Assembly: GCA_963789025.1 (NCBI GenBank)
Contig: CAWBIT010000011.1
Coordinates: 254,745 to 318,744 of the forward strand
Source of the DNA: AP-15 sp963789025
Lineage (GTDB): Bacteria > Pseudomonadota > Alphaproteobacteria > ATCC43930 > CGMCC-115725
Length of the DNA: 64,000 nt
Reading direction: 5' to 3'
Shown one piece after another: positions 8,788 to 16,873 of this stretch. Numbering within the stretch: the stretch's first letter is position 1; each line of letters begins with the position of its first letter. The notes under the pieces were generated by a model, which did not search any database, had not been told where the DNA came from, and worked only from the letters and a program-made list of their open reading frames with translations. Both the position numbers and the translations under genes were made by a program.

Positions 8788-9714
8788 CTACACTCCGGGT
8801 CTCGGCCTCCCCACAGGCAGCGGTGCGAGGCGGTCGAGCGGGCTGGTCACGTTGCGGATCGTGGTAGTGGCGACGCGCGTATAAAGAGCCGTGGTGTCGA
8901 GCTTGGCGTGGCCGAGCAGCACCTGGATGACACGGATATCGGTGTCCTGTTCCAGCAGGTGGGTGGCAAAGCTGTGCCGCAGCGTGTGCGGCGACACTCG
9001 CTTCTTGATCCCGGCGGCCTCGGCAGCAGCATGGACGGCGCGGTTGAGCTGGCGGGTCGAGAGCGGTTCGACTGGATTGCGGCCCGGAAAGAGCCAGCCT
9101 CGCGGCAGTAGAACGCCCAGGCGCCGGCCCTCCGACCACCAGGCGCGCAGCACTTGGAGCAGCTGCGGCGACAACATGGCGTTGCGATCCTTGCGGCCTT
9201 TGCCCTGCTCGACCCGCAGCAGCATGCGCTCGGAATTGATGTCGCCGACCTTCAGCGCGACCACTTCGGAGACGCGCAGTCCGGCGCCGTAGGCAGTGGC
9301 CAGCGCTGCCTTGTACTTCGGCCCAGGCGCCGCCTGGAGCAGCAGCGTGACCTCCTCGACGCTCAGCACCGCCGGCAACCGGCGCGGTTCGCGCACGATC
9401 GTGAGCCGCCGGGCGAGGTCCGGCCGGTCGAGCGTCACGGTGAAAAAGAAGCGCAGGGCCGCGACCGCACTGTTGACGCTCGGCGGCTGCATGCCGGTCT
9501 GTGTCTGGTGCAGCTGAAAGCGGCGCAGATCCTCCGCCGTCGCCGTATCGGGCGACCGGCCGATGAAGGCCGCGAAGGCCCGTACGTTGCGAACGTAGTC
9601 GTTGCGCGTCTTCTCGGTGAAGGCGCGCACCCTCATGTCCTCGATCATGCGCGCCCGCAGCGCGCTGACGGGCCGGTCGGTAGGATGGGAGGTCATCGTG
9701 GGCTCCTCTCTCAA
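8788..9714 (-). CDS. Tyrosine recombinase/phage-type integrase of the IS91 element
   Basis: This 308-residue XerC/D-like protein has an N-terminal SAM-like DNA-binding domain (about residues 20-110) and a catalytic domain. Catalytic residues visible are Arg in GAGLRVSEV, the HTLRH pair, His in LLGHAKL and the nucleophile Tyr in TALYTRV. Such integrase-like genes accompany certain IS91 transposases and are thought to help resolve or integrate the element; their role is poorly known. The start follows GAGAGGAGCCCACG. A longer reading frame on the same strand in another phase is a shadow. Confidence 0.92.
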   Translation of the reverse strand: MREEPTMTSHPTDRPVSALRARMIEDMRVRAFTEKTRNDYVRNVRAFAAFIGRSPDTATAEDLRRFQLHQTQTGMQPPSVNSAVAALRFFFTVTLDRPDLARRLTIVREPRRLPAVLSVEEVTLLLQAAPGPKYKAALATAYGAGLRVSEVVALKVGDINSERMLLRVEQGKGRKDRNAMLSPQLLQVLRAWWSEGRRLGVLLPRGWLFPGRNPVEPLSTRQLNRAVHAAAEAAGIKKRVSPHTLRHSFATHLLEQDTDIRVIQVLLGHAKLDTTALYTRVATTTIRNVTSPLDRLAPLPVGRPRPGV

Positions 9715-10164
9715 GCCGAAGGTTGCTGGACCTTCGATGCTCGGGATCGGATGCCCCGCTAGTCACGCCTTACGTTCACGCACTCACCAGCACCGCCAAA
9801 AACGCACTGGCGATGATCCACGCACCCTCCCGCGAGAGCGGGTTCGTTCATGGGTGGTAAGCGGACATACGGAATTCTGCACAGACCCGGCCAGTTACGG
9901 GCGTCAATATCAGGCCGGCAGCCACACACAAAGAGCGATCACCTCCTCGCCAATCGCTCTAGTTGAGTTCCCCTGCCTGTGGTGTCTTCTACGAGAAGCA
10001 CGCTTCCTCGCAGAAACCTCCGAAAGGTGATGCGCTACCCCTAGCTCCGCGTCGCTACATCGGCGTGACGGTCCAAGGTGAATATGAGGTTACCAGCAGC
10101 AGAGGGGATACTGCTATGCTAGTCCACGCGAGCAGCCGCTTATGAGGTCAGGAGCCCCTAGAAA
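9715..10164. other. Non-coding stretch between the IS91 element and the cyclase-like gene
   Basis: I see no gene. An inverted repeat AGAGCGAT...ATCGCTCT spans about 9935-9960 and could belong to the IS91 end or be a regulatory hairpin. A TATGCT at about 10114 is a possible -10 element for the next gene, with a poor -35. Base composition becomes more AT-rich toward 10164. Confidence 0.4.
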
Positions 10165-11799
10165 ATGATAACTCTCGGGAAGCGTCAACGCTCTCCCCGC
10201 CCTTCGAGAGCGATTCCGCAAATTTCCATTAAGACGGTTCTCGAAATTGACTTATACTCTTACAATGATATCGCAACATTTATCGAAGAGAACCTCGACG
10301 TAGCAGCCGTAAAGGCATTTGAAGATCAGATTCAACAATTCGTCGATTACGGCCTCAAAGCAGTTAATCTACGGCGTGACGATGTTGTTCTTGGGACAGC
10401 AGGCGACAATGCGGTACTTATTTTTGATGATGCCAATACAATGCACCGATTTGCTGAAGCAGTTCACCAAGCAACTGTAATTCATAATCGGTCGAGAACG
10501 GTCGAACTGGCGAAGCGGTGGTTTCGAATGGGCGCGGCGACGGGCATCGTAGAGTTTGATCCTTCAAAACGACGAATAGTCGGTATAACGACAGCGCGAG
10601 CTGTTCGTCTCGAAGCCGCGTCTGGAAAGGGTCAGCTAGTCGTAGATTTAGCTACCTTCGATGCGCTTCAGGAAGACCTAAGAAACGTTTACGGTATAGA
10701 AGAGATAATCGAGGGAAAACGGGAAGAACGGTATAAAGTCCGTCGATGCACGCTAATTAATATCTCTGATATCCTGCCAGCCGAGACCGCTCTAGACGGA
10801 GCAAGCGGGGAGGATCGGCGGGCGCAGGACAGAGCCGAAGGAGAACGTCGAGCGACAGAGCCCGCCCATACATTACAGCCCGCGACCGATTTTGACGAGA
10901 ACAGGAACTTCGCAGCTTTCTCTGGCCGCTGGGTAGGAATTTGGGACAACAATCCGATAGCTACCACATCACTAACCATCGAGTCCGTTAGCCCCGCTGG
11001 AGATGTTACTGGCTCATATGTTTTCATGTCGGTAGGCCCTTCTAAATTTGTGGCGAAGATCACCGACGACACTATAACCTTCGGCAGCGTTGTTAAATTC
11101 ACGTTCAGACTTCGTCCCGACGGTAAGATGGAGGGAACGCGGTACGATTCCGGCCTATTGAACACCACGGTTCTTACCCGCGATCAGTCGCCAGAGAATA
11201 GGAACTTCGCGGCTTTTTCTGGGCGATGGGTAGGAATTTGGGACAACAATCCGACAGCTACCACATCGCTGACCATCGAGTCCGTTAGCCCGACCGGAGA
11301 TGTTACTGGCTCATACGTCTTCATGTCGGGAGGACCTTCTAAATTTGTGGCGAAGATCACCGACGATACGATGACCTTCGGCAGCGTTGTTAATTTCACG
11401 TTCAGACTTCGCCCCGACGGTAAGATGGAGGGAACGCGGTACGATTCCGGCGTATTGAACACCACGGTTCTTACCCGCGATCAGTCGCCAGAGAACAAGA
11501 ACTTCGCAGCTTTCTCTGGCCGCTGGCTAGGAATTTGGGACAACGATCCCCAATATACCACATCGCTAACCATCGAGTCCGTTAGCCCGACCGGAGATGT
11601 TACTGGCTCGTACGTCTTCATGTCGGGAAATCCTACTAAATTTGTGACGAAGATCACCGATGACACAATAAACTTTGGCAGCGTTTATAAATTCACGTTC
11701 AGGCTTCGCCCCGACGGTAAGATGGAGGGAACACGAAACGCTTCCGGCATATTGAACACAACGGTTCTTACCCGCGATCAGTCCCCAGTAGGTCAGTGA
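10165..11799 (+). CDS. Degenerate class III nucleotide-cyclase domain fused to three 99-residue beta-rich repeats
   Basis: Residues about 23-195 resemble a class III adenylate/guanylate cyclase core. EIDLYSY places Asp29 at the first metal aspartate, GDNAVLIF places Asp81 at the second, RMGAATGIV matches the (R)xGxxxG strand, and GITTARAVRLEAASGKGQLVV matches the GxxVNxAARL segment, keeping Arg148 but with Thr instead of the transition-state Asn. The substrate-binding Lys is not evident, so activity is doubtful or altered. After an acidic linker, residues 245-541 are three tandem 99-residue units, each beginning E-N-[RK]-NFAAFSGRW and ending TVLTRDQSP. They look like a lipocalin- or avidin-like beta barrel, but I do not recognise the family. 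Codon use is more AT-rich than its neighbours and an IS91 element lies upstream, suggesting transfer. Confidence 0.7.
   Translation: MITLGKRQRSPRPSRAIPQISIKTVLEIDLYSYNDIATFIEENLDVAAVKAFEDQIQQFVDYGLKAVNLRRDDVVLGTAGDNAVLIFDDANTMHRFAEAVHQATVIHNRSRTVELAKRWFRMGAATGIVEFDPSKRRIVGITTARAVRLEAASGKGQLVVDLATFDALQEDLRNVYGIEEIIEGKREERYKVRRCTLINISDILPAETALDGASGEDRRAQDRAEGERRATEPAHTLQPATDFDENRNFAAFSGRWVGIWDNNPIATTSLTIESVSPAGDVTGSYVFMSVGPSKFVAKITDDTITFGSVVKFTFRLRPDGKMEGTRYDSGLLNTTVLTRDQSPENRNFAAFSGRWVGIWDNNPTATTSLTIESVSPTGDVTGSYVFMSGGPSKFVAKITDDTMTFGSVVNFTFRLRPDGKMEGTRYDSGVLNTTVLTRDQSPENKNFAAFSGRWLGIWDNDPQYTTSLTIESVSPTGDVTGSYVFMSGNPTKFVTKITDDTINFGSVYKFTFRLRPDGKMEGTRNASGILNTTVLTRDQSPVGQ
10897..11787 (+). repeat. 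Three tandem 297-bp in-frame coding repeats
   Basis: Units start at 10897, 11194 and 11491, each exactly 297 bases (99 codons). Long stretches are identical in DNA, including most synonymous sites (for example the ends coding for NTTVLTRDQSP), which points to recent duplication or gene conversion. Differences concentrate in the WDNNP-loop and the SVGPS/SGGPS/SGNPT loop. Confidence 0.95.
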
Positions 11800-12047
11800 G
11801 AACTTCGGGGGAGCTTTCTGTTTAGATGATCTTGGCGCGCGGACCAATGCGCGAAAGTCAAGAATTTCGCCCCGTAGCATGGCAGCAGATTTCAATGGGT
11901 TAGGGGGTGCAGAAGTCCGGTGCAAATGTCTGTAATGGGTCGAAAAGGGAAGTTCGAACCGTGGCACTAACCCCGTTTGCTTGTATACGACGTTCGGGAT
12001 AGGAAATTGGTTATCATCGAGATTGCCCGTCAGAGGAGGAGCCAGAG

Positions 12048-12266
12048 ATGAAGCGGCGATATCGAATGCGGGAGCGCAAGAGATTCCTCGGAGCAGCGCT
12101 TGCTGTTTTGGGCGTGACGGTCTGGGCGATGTCCGCAGCCTTGGGCTTCGCCTCCGACGATCAACGCGACGTCTCGATCAGCCATTTCAAGGAACGCTCG
12201 CTCGGAGTAATCGCCGGCGGCGCCTCGGTTGTCGGCGGCATCATTTTGCTCGCCACCGCCGTGTAA
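12048..12266 (+). CDS. Small two-helix membrane protein, unknown function
   Basis: The 72-residue product has a basic N-terminus (MKRRYRMRERKR), a first hydrophobic segment at about residues 13-35 and a second at about 52-71 (GVIAGGASVVGGIILLATAV), with a charged loop between. A strong GAGGAGGAG site precedes the ATG. I do not recognise the family. It lies downstream of the cyclase-like gene with a 248-base gap and 117 bases before an MHS transporter, so operon membership is uncertain. Confidence 0.6.
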   Translation: MKRRYRMRERKRFLGAALAVLGVTVWAMSAALGFASDDQRDVSISHFKERSLGVIAGGASVVGGIILLATAV

Positions 12267-12383
12267 AACACCATATCGCGACAGGCCGCCTAGTCCGACA
12301 GCATCACGGCCAGTATAGAAAAGGGTCCAGCGCAGGACGCCAGCAAAAAAACCGCCCGCGGTGGAGCGTGAGGAGGAGCTTAG

Positions 12384-13706
12384 ATGACGGCAGCGGCGGA
12401 CGTACTTTCCGAGATCGAGCACCGGGTGCAATTGCGGCGCGCGGTGATCGCCAGCACGATCGGCACGACGATCGAATGGTATGATTTCTTCCTATACAGC
12501 ACCGTCACCGGGCTGGTGTTTGCAAAGCTGTACTTCCCGGAATCCGATCCGCTGGTCGGGACCTTGCAGGCCTTCGGCATCTATGCGGTCGGCTTTGTCG
12601 CGCGACCGGTAGGCGCCGCGATCTTCGGCCACTACGGCGACCGCATCGGGCGCAAGGCGGCGCTGATCGCAACGCTGCTGTTGATGGGGATTGCGACTTT
12701 TCTCGTCGCGTTCGTGCCGACCTATGCGCAGATCGGCGTCTGGGGGGCGATCATTCTGACCGTCCTGCGTTTCATCCAGGGTGTCGGGGTCGGCGGCGAG
12801 TGGGGCGGCTCGGTGCTGCTGTCGATGGAGTGGGCGCGATCCGACCATCATCGCGGCTTCATCGCCGCCTGGCCGCAATTCGGCGTGCCGGCCGGGCTGT
12901 TCCTGGCGAATTTGGCGGCGCTGGCATTCAGCCAGATCGCCGGCAGTCAGTTCCTCGACTGGGGATGGCGCATCCCGTTCTTCCTCAGCATCATCCTGGT
13001 CGGGATCGGCCTTTATATCCGGCTCGGCATTCTCGAGACGCCGACCTTTGCGCGATTGGTGGCGGAGAACCGTGTCGAGAAGACGCCGGCCCTTGAGGTG
13101 ATCAGACGGCAGCCCAAGGAAATCCTCCTTACGGCGCTGGCGCGCACGGGGGAGCAGGCGCCGTTCTACATTTTCACGGCGTTTGTTTTCACCTATGGCA
13201 CAACAATCCTCGGGGTCTCGCGGGATCTGCTGTTGGTCGCGGTGTTGACCGCCTCGGTCGTGTCGTTCTTCTCGATCCCGATTTCAGGCCATCTGTCGGA
13301 CCGTATCGGCCGTAGACGCATGTATCTGCTGGGCGCCGCGGTAACCGGAGTGTTCGGCTTCATTTATTTCGCCCTGCTAAACACGATGGTGCCGGGGTGG
13401 ATCTTTCTCGCCATCGTGCTGTCCCTGATCCCCCACGACATGATGTACGGCCCGCAAGCGGCGCTGATCGCAGAATGCTTCACCGGCCGATTGCGCTACA
13501 GCGGCGCCTCGATCGGCTATCAGTTGGCCTCGGTATTTGCCGGCGGCCCGGCACCGCTGATCGCAACGGCGCTGTTCGCCCAGTTCCGATCGGGCTACGC
13601 GATCGCTCTCTATGTCTTCGTCTGCGCCGTCATCAGCTTCGCCGCTGCCGCCCTGCTGCCGGATTACACGAACCGCGACATCTCCGAGGAATACGACAAG
13701 CAATAG
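12384..13706 (+). CDS. MFS transporter, metabolite:H+ symporter (MHS) type
   Basis: This 440-residue inner-membrane protein has about 12 hydrophobic segments and the MHS signatures: STIGTTIEWYDFFLY at the first helix, GHYGDRIGRKAALI in the loop after helix 2, and RFIQGVGVGGEWGGSVLL in helix 4. The family includes alpha-ketoglutarate, proline/betaine, shikimate and citrate symporters; which organic acid or zwitterion is moved cannot be told. The ATG is preceded by GGAGGAG. It ends 163 bases before the histidine kinase on the same strand. Confidence 0.93.
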   Translation: MTAAADVLSEIEHRVQLRRAVIASTIGTTIEWYDFFLYSTVTGLVFAKLYFPESDPLVGTLQAFGIYAVGFVARPVGAAIFGHYGDRIGRKAALIATLLLMGIATFLVAFVPTYAQIGVWGAIILTVLRFIQGVGVGGEWGGSVLLSMEWARSDHHRGFIAAWPQFGVPAGLFLANLAALAFSQIAGSQFLDWGWRIPFFLSIILVGIGLYIRLGILETPTFARLVAENRVEKTPALEVIRRQPKEILLTALARTGEQAPFYIFTAFVFTYGTTILGVSRDLLLVAVLTASVVSFFSIPISGHLSDRIGRRRMYLLGAAVTGVFGFIYFALLNTMVPGWIFLAIVLSLIPHDMMYGPQAALIAECFTGRLRYSGASIGYQLASVFAGGPAPLIATALFAQFRSGYAIALYVFVCAVISFAAAALLPDYTNRDISEEYDKQ

Positions 13707-13869
13707 TCGTTCGCGCCCGAGACCTCGGGTATCCCCTGCTCGCGGTCGCCCAAGCAAGCGGATCTCTCCGTTACCGCTTGTTAACCTAAGGCGAATTAAC
13801 CTCAAGGAGCAGTTACCGTCCCGACCGTAAAGATCAGGTCCGCCGTCATCGTCAGAGCGAACTTTCGTA

Positions 13870-16854
13870 ATGAAGTTTTTCGCGAGCTTGCGGCGGCACC
13901 CGCCATCCAATCGCCGCCTCAACTTGATCGGCTTGGCAGTCGTTTGCATGACCCTAATGGCCGCCGTCCTGACGATTTGGGATCTGCGGCGGGAGGCCAT
14001 GAAGACCTATACAGAGGAAATCGAAAATCTCGGTGTCGCCTTCGCCGAGCAGACTTCGCGCACTCTGCAGGCGGTCGACCTCGTACTTGATCAGGTCAAG
14101 GACCGGGTACTCGGCTCCGGAGTCGAGACCTCCGCGCAATTCGAACAGCTGCTCTCCGGCAGGAAGTGGCACCAGTTTCTGACCGATCGGCTGAAGAATT
14201 TGCCTCAAGCCGATGCCCTCGCTCTGATCGATGCGGACGGCAAGCGCATAAATGCGTCACGTCGTTGGCGGGTTTGGGTCGCCGATTTCTCGGACCGCGA
14301 CTTCATCGCGTATTTTCGGGTGCACGACGAGCCGACCAGCTTCTTAGGGATGCCGGTAAAGAACCGCATCGGGCGGGCGATTATTGTCGCGCGCCGGATC
14401 AGCGGACCGGGCGGCGAGTTTCTCGGTACGATCGTCGCGACGATCCGGAGCGAGTATATCGAAGAATTTTACAAGGCGATCACTCTGCCGGAGCTGGGAC
14501 CGGTCACGGTTCTGCGGCAGGACGGCACCATCTTCGCACGTTATCCCCGCGTCCAGGAAGACCTCATCGGTCAGAGGTTGCCGGCCGGGTCACCATGGCG
14601 TCGGCTGGCCGGAAGCGGTGGCGTTTTTCGTTCTGAGGAGAATGCCACCGGGACCACCTGGTTCGAATCGGTCCATCCGCTGGCGGATTATCCGCTGGTT
14701 GTCGATGTGGCGATCTCAGAGGCTGCCGCTCTCGCGAATTGGCGCCGGCAATCAACATTCATTGCAATCGGCGCGGTATGCGCAGTCCTCGGCTTCATTG
14801 TCCTGTTTGCAGAGCTTGGCGTTCAATTTCGCGAGATCGAGCGGAATCGGGCGAGCCTCGAGCAGGCACGTGAAGCCGCCGAAAAGGCGAACCGCGCCAA
14901 ATCGGATTTCCTCGCCAATATGTCGCACGAGATTCGTACGCCGATGAACGGCGTCATCGGGATGAACGGACTGCTGCTACAGACCGATTTGACGCCGGAG
15001 CAGCGCGAATGTGCGATCGCCGTGCGCGACAGCGCCGAGTCGCTGCTCGCCCTGATCAACGACATTCTGGATATATCGAAGCTCGAAGCCGGCAAAGTCG
15101 ACCTCGAAATCATGGATTTCGAGCTCTCCGATACGGTCGAAGATGCCGTCGGCCTGTTGGCGCCGAAAGCCCACGAGAAGGGGATCGACCTCGGTGTTTT
15201 CGTCGATCCGACGGCCAGGGGCGGCTTTCGCGGAGATGAGATGCGGCTTCGTCAGATCCTGCTGAACCTCGTCGGCAACGCCATCAAGTTCACCGAGCAT
15301 GGCGGCGTTTCGGTCGAGGCAGCGGTATCCTCCGGTTCCACCCAAGATTTGCGCCGACTGCGCTTTGAAATTGTCGATACCGGGATCGGAATGTCGGAAG
15401 CGGCTCGCGGCAAGCTATTTGAAAAGTTCAGTCAGGCCGATACCTCGATTACCCGCCGGTTTGGCGGAAGCGGTCTCGGATTGGCAATCTGCAAACAGTT
15501 GATCGAGCTGATGGGCGGCGAGATCGGCGTCGACAGCACGCTCGGCTTCGGCAGTCGATTCTGGTTTGAGCTGCCGCTGCGGCCGGCGGTCAACCCGGCC
15601 GTCGAACGCCGGGCATTGCCCGGCAAACTGGCGGGGCTTCATGTCCTGATCGTCGACGATGTCCAGATGAACCGGCGCATTCTGGCGCGTCAGCTGGCCG
15701 GCTTTGGCATCGAGGCGATGTCGGTCGATGATGGTTTCGCCGCGATGGCCGAATTGGAGCGGGGATTCCACCAAGGCAAACCGTTCGACCTCGTCATCAT
15801 CGACCAGATGATGCCGGGCTTGTCGGGCGAGGCATTGGCCCAGCGGATCCGTACGACGGCGGGCCTCGCCGAGACCAAGATAGTGATTGCCTCGTCGGCC
15901 GGGCGGCACGGCCTCGCGGAGAGTACCTCCGGCATCATCGATGCGGTGCTGACCAAACCGGTCCGCGAGCAGTCGCTGCTCGACGCCTTTGCACAGCTTT
16001 TCGGTCTTGCGGGGGCGCGGCGCACGGAACCGGCCCACGCGCCGTTGCCGCCTCCAGGATCGGCAGGACCGCTTCTGCGAATCCTGCTCGCAGAAGACAA
16101 TAAGATCAACCAGCAGCTGGTCACAATGCTGCTCCGCAAGGTGGAGCACCAAGTCGATGTCGTCGAGAATGGGGAATTGGCGTTCGAGGCCGTGTGCAAT
16201 GCGGATTACGACGTCGTGCTGATGGATGTGCAAATGCCGGTGCTCGACGGAGTCCAGGCGACAAAACGCATCCGCGCGTTGCCGCCGCCCAAGAACACCG
16301 TGCCGATCATCGCCTTGACCGCTCACGCAATGACCGGGGCCAAGGAAGAATATCTCGCGGCCGAGATGGACGACTATTTGTCGAAGCCAATCGACAATGG
16401 GGAGCTCTTCTCGCGGCTCAACGACGTGGCTGCTGGGCTTGTCGGAAGAGGCAGAGGGCCAGCTCTGGTTGCCGCCGATGGCCTGCCGCCCGTCGCGATC
16501 GATCCAGCTCGCCTCGCCATGATCGCCGAGGTCATGGCGGGCGGCGAGCCTTTGGACGAGTTTGTCGACGTATTTCTCGTGAACACCGCGGAGCGCATCA
16601 ACCAAATACGCCGCCTCCTTGATCGCCATGACCTCGAGGGGACCGGCCGGGAAGCGCATACCCTGCTCGGGACGGCTGGCAATTTCGGAGCGTTACGGCT
16701 CAGCCGGCTTGCCGAAGAGCTGCGGGCGGCCTGCGATGCCGAAAACGCTCGTGTTGCCCGGGATGTCGCCGATCGGTTGACCGAGGCATGGGACGCGACA
16801 TCGGGGGCAATGCGTGCCTGGCTGAACGGCAAGACTGCGCCGCGCGCTGCCTGA
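13870..16854 (+). CDS. Hybrid sensor histidine kinase with two receiver domains and HPt
   Basis: This 994-residue phosphorelay protein is self-contained. It has two transmembrane helices (about 18-38 and 295-317) around a periplasmic Cache/PDC-like sensor. A coiled segment leads to HisKA with phospho-acceptor His353 (SHEIRTP), then HATPase_c (NLVGNAIKFTEHGG; DTGIGM; GGSGLGLAI). A first REC domain has Asp645 (VIIDQMMPG), a second has Asp786 (VLMDVQMP), and an HPt domain has His930 (HTLLGTAGNFGA). The order resembles BarA/ArcB-class kinases, with two REC domains. No cognate output regulator is adjacent, so the final target is elsewhere. The signal is unknown. Confidence 0.94.
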   Translation: MKFFASLRRHPPSNRRLNLIGLAVVCMTLMAAVLTIWDLRREAMKTYTEEIENLGVAFAEQTSRTLQAVDLVLDQVKDRVLGSGVETSAQFEQLLSGRKWHQFLTDRLKNLPQADALALIDADGKRINASRRWRVWVADFSDRDFIAYFRVHDEPTSFLGMPVKNRIGRAIIVARRISGPGGEFLGTIVATIRSEYIEEFYKAITLPELGPVTVLRQDGTIFARYPRVQEDLIGQRLPAGSPWRRLAGSGGVFRSEENATGTTWFESVHPLADYPLVVDVAISEAAALANWRRQSTFIAIGAVCAVLGFIVLFAELGVQFREIERNRASLEQAREAAEKANRAKSDFLANMSHEIRTPMNGVIGMNGLLLQTDLTPEQRECAIAVRDSAESLLALINDILDISKLEAGKVDLEIMDFELSDTVEDAVGLLAPKAHEKGIDLGVFVDPTARGGFRGDEMRLRQILLNLVGNAIKFTEHGGVSVEAAVSSGSTQDLRRLRFEIVDTGIGMSEAARGKLFEKFSQADTSITRRFGGSGLGLAICKQLIELMGGEIGVDSTLGFGSRFWFELPLRPAVNPAVERRALPGKLAGLHVLIVDDVQMNRRILARQLAGFGIEAMSVDDGFAAMAELERGFHQGKPFDLVIIDQMMPGLSGEALAQRIRTTAGLAETKIVIASSAGRHGLAESTSGIIDAVLTKPVREQSLLDAFAQLFGLAGARRTEPAHAPLPPPGSAGPLLRILLAEDNKINQQLVTMLLRKVEHQVDVVENGELAFEAVCNADYDVVLMDVQMPVLDGVQATKRIRALPPPKNTVPIIALTAHAMTGAKEEYLAAEMDDYLSKPIDNGELFSRLNDVAAGLVGRGRGPALVAADGLPPVAIDPARLAMIAEVMAGGEPLDEFVDVFLVNTAERINQIRRLLDRHDLEGTGREAHTLLGTAGNFGALRLSRLAEELRAACDAENARVARDVADRLTEAWDATSGAMRAWLNGKTAPRAA

Positions 16855-16873
16855 CGGGGTTCCGCGCCGGAGC

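Larger units (their letters stand above)
7554..9714 (-). mobile_element. IS91-family element with accessory tyrosine recombinase (minimum extent)
   Basis: A tyrosine recombinase (8788-9714) and an IS91-type HUH transposase (7554-8777) are transcribed in the same direction with 10 bases between them, a two-gene layout known for a subgroup of IS91 elements. IS91 elements move by rolling-circle replication, lack long terminal inverted repeats and make no target duplication, so the ends could not be fixed by eye; only the coding span is given. Both genes look intact. The element separates the VOC/BNR pair from an AT-richer gene with signs of transfer. Confidence 0.85.

Noticed and set aside
8696..9766. 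Long minus-strand reading frame overlapping the integrase
   Set aside because: It is Arg/Pro/Ala-rich, in another phase, without motifs; it shadows the integrase.
10897..11787. CRISPR-like array from three regular repeats
   Set aside because: The units are 297 bases, contiguous, in frame and protein-coding, with no spacers.
11930..11975. tRNA-like GTTCGAACC sequence after the cyclase-like gene
   Set aside because: No acceptor, D or anticodon stems could be paired around it.
10165..12266. Pycsar or CBASS defence system
   Set aside because: The cyclase-like domain lacks clear substrate-site residues, and the neighbouring small membrane protein has no cyclic-nucleotide-binding domain. The idea is kept only as a test, not as an annotation.
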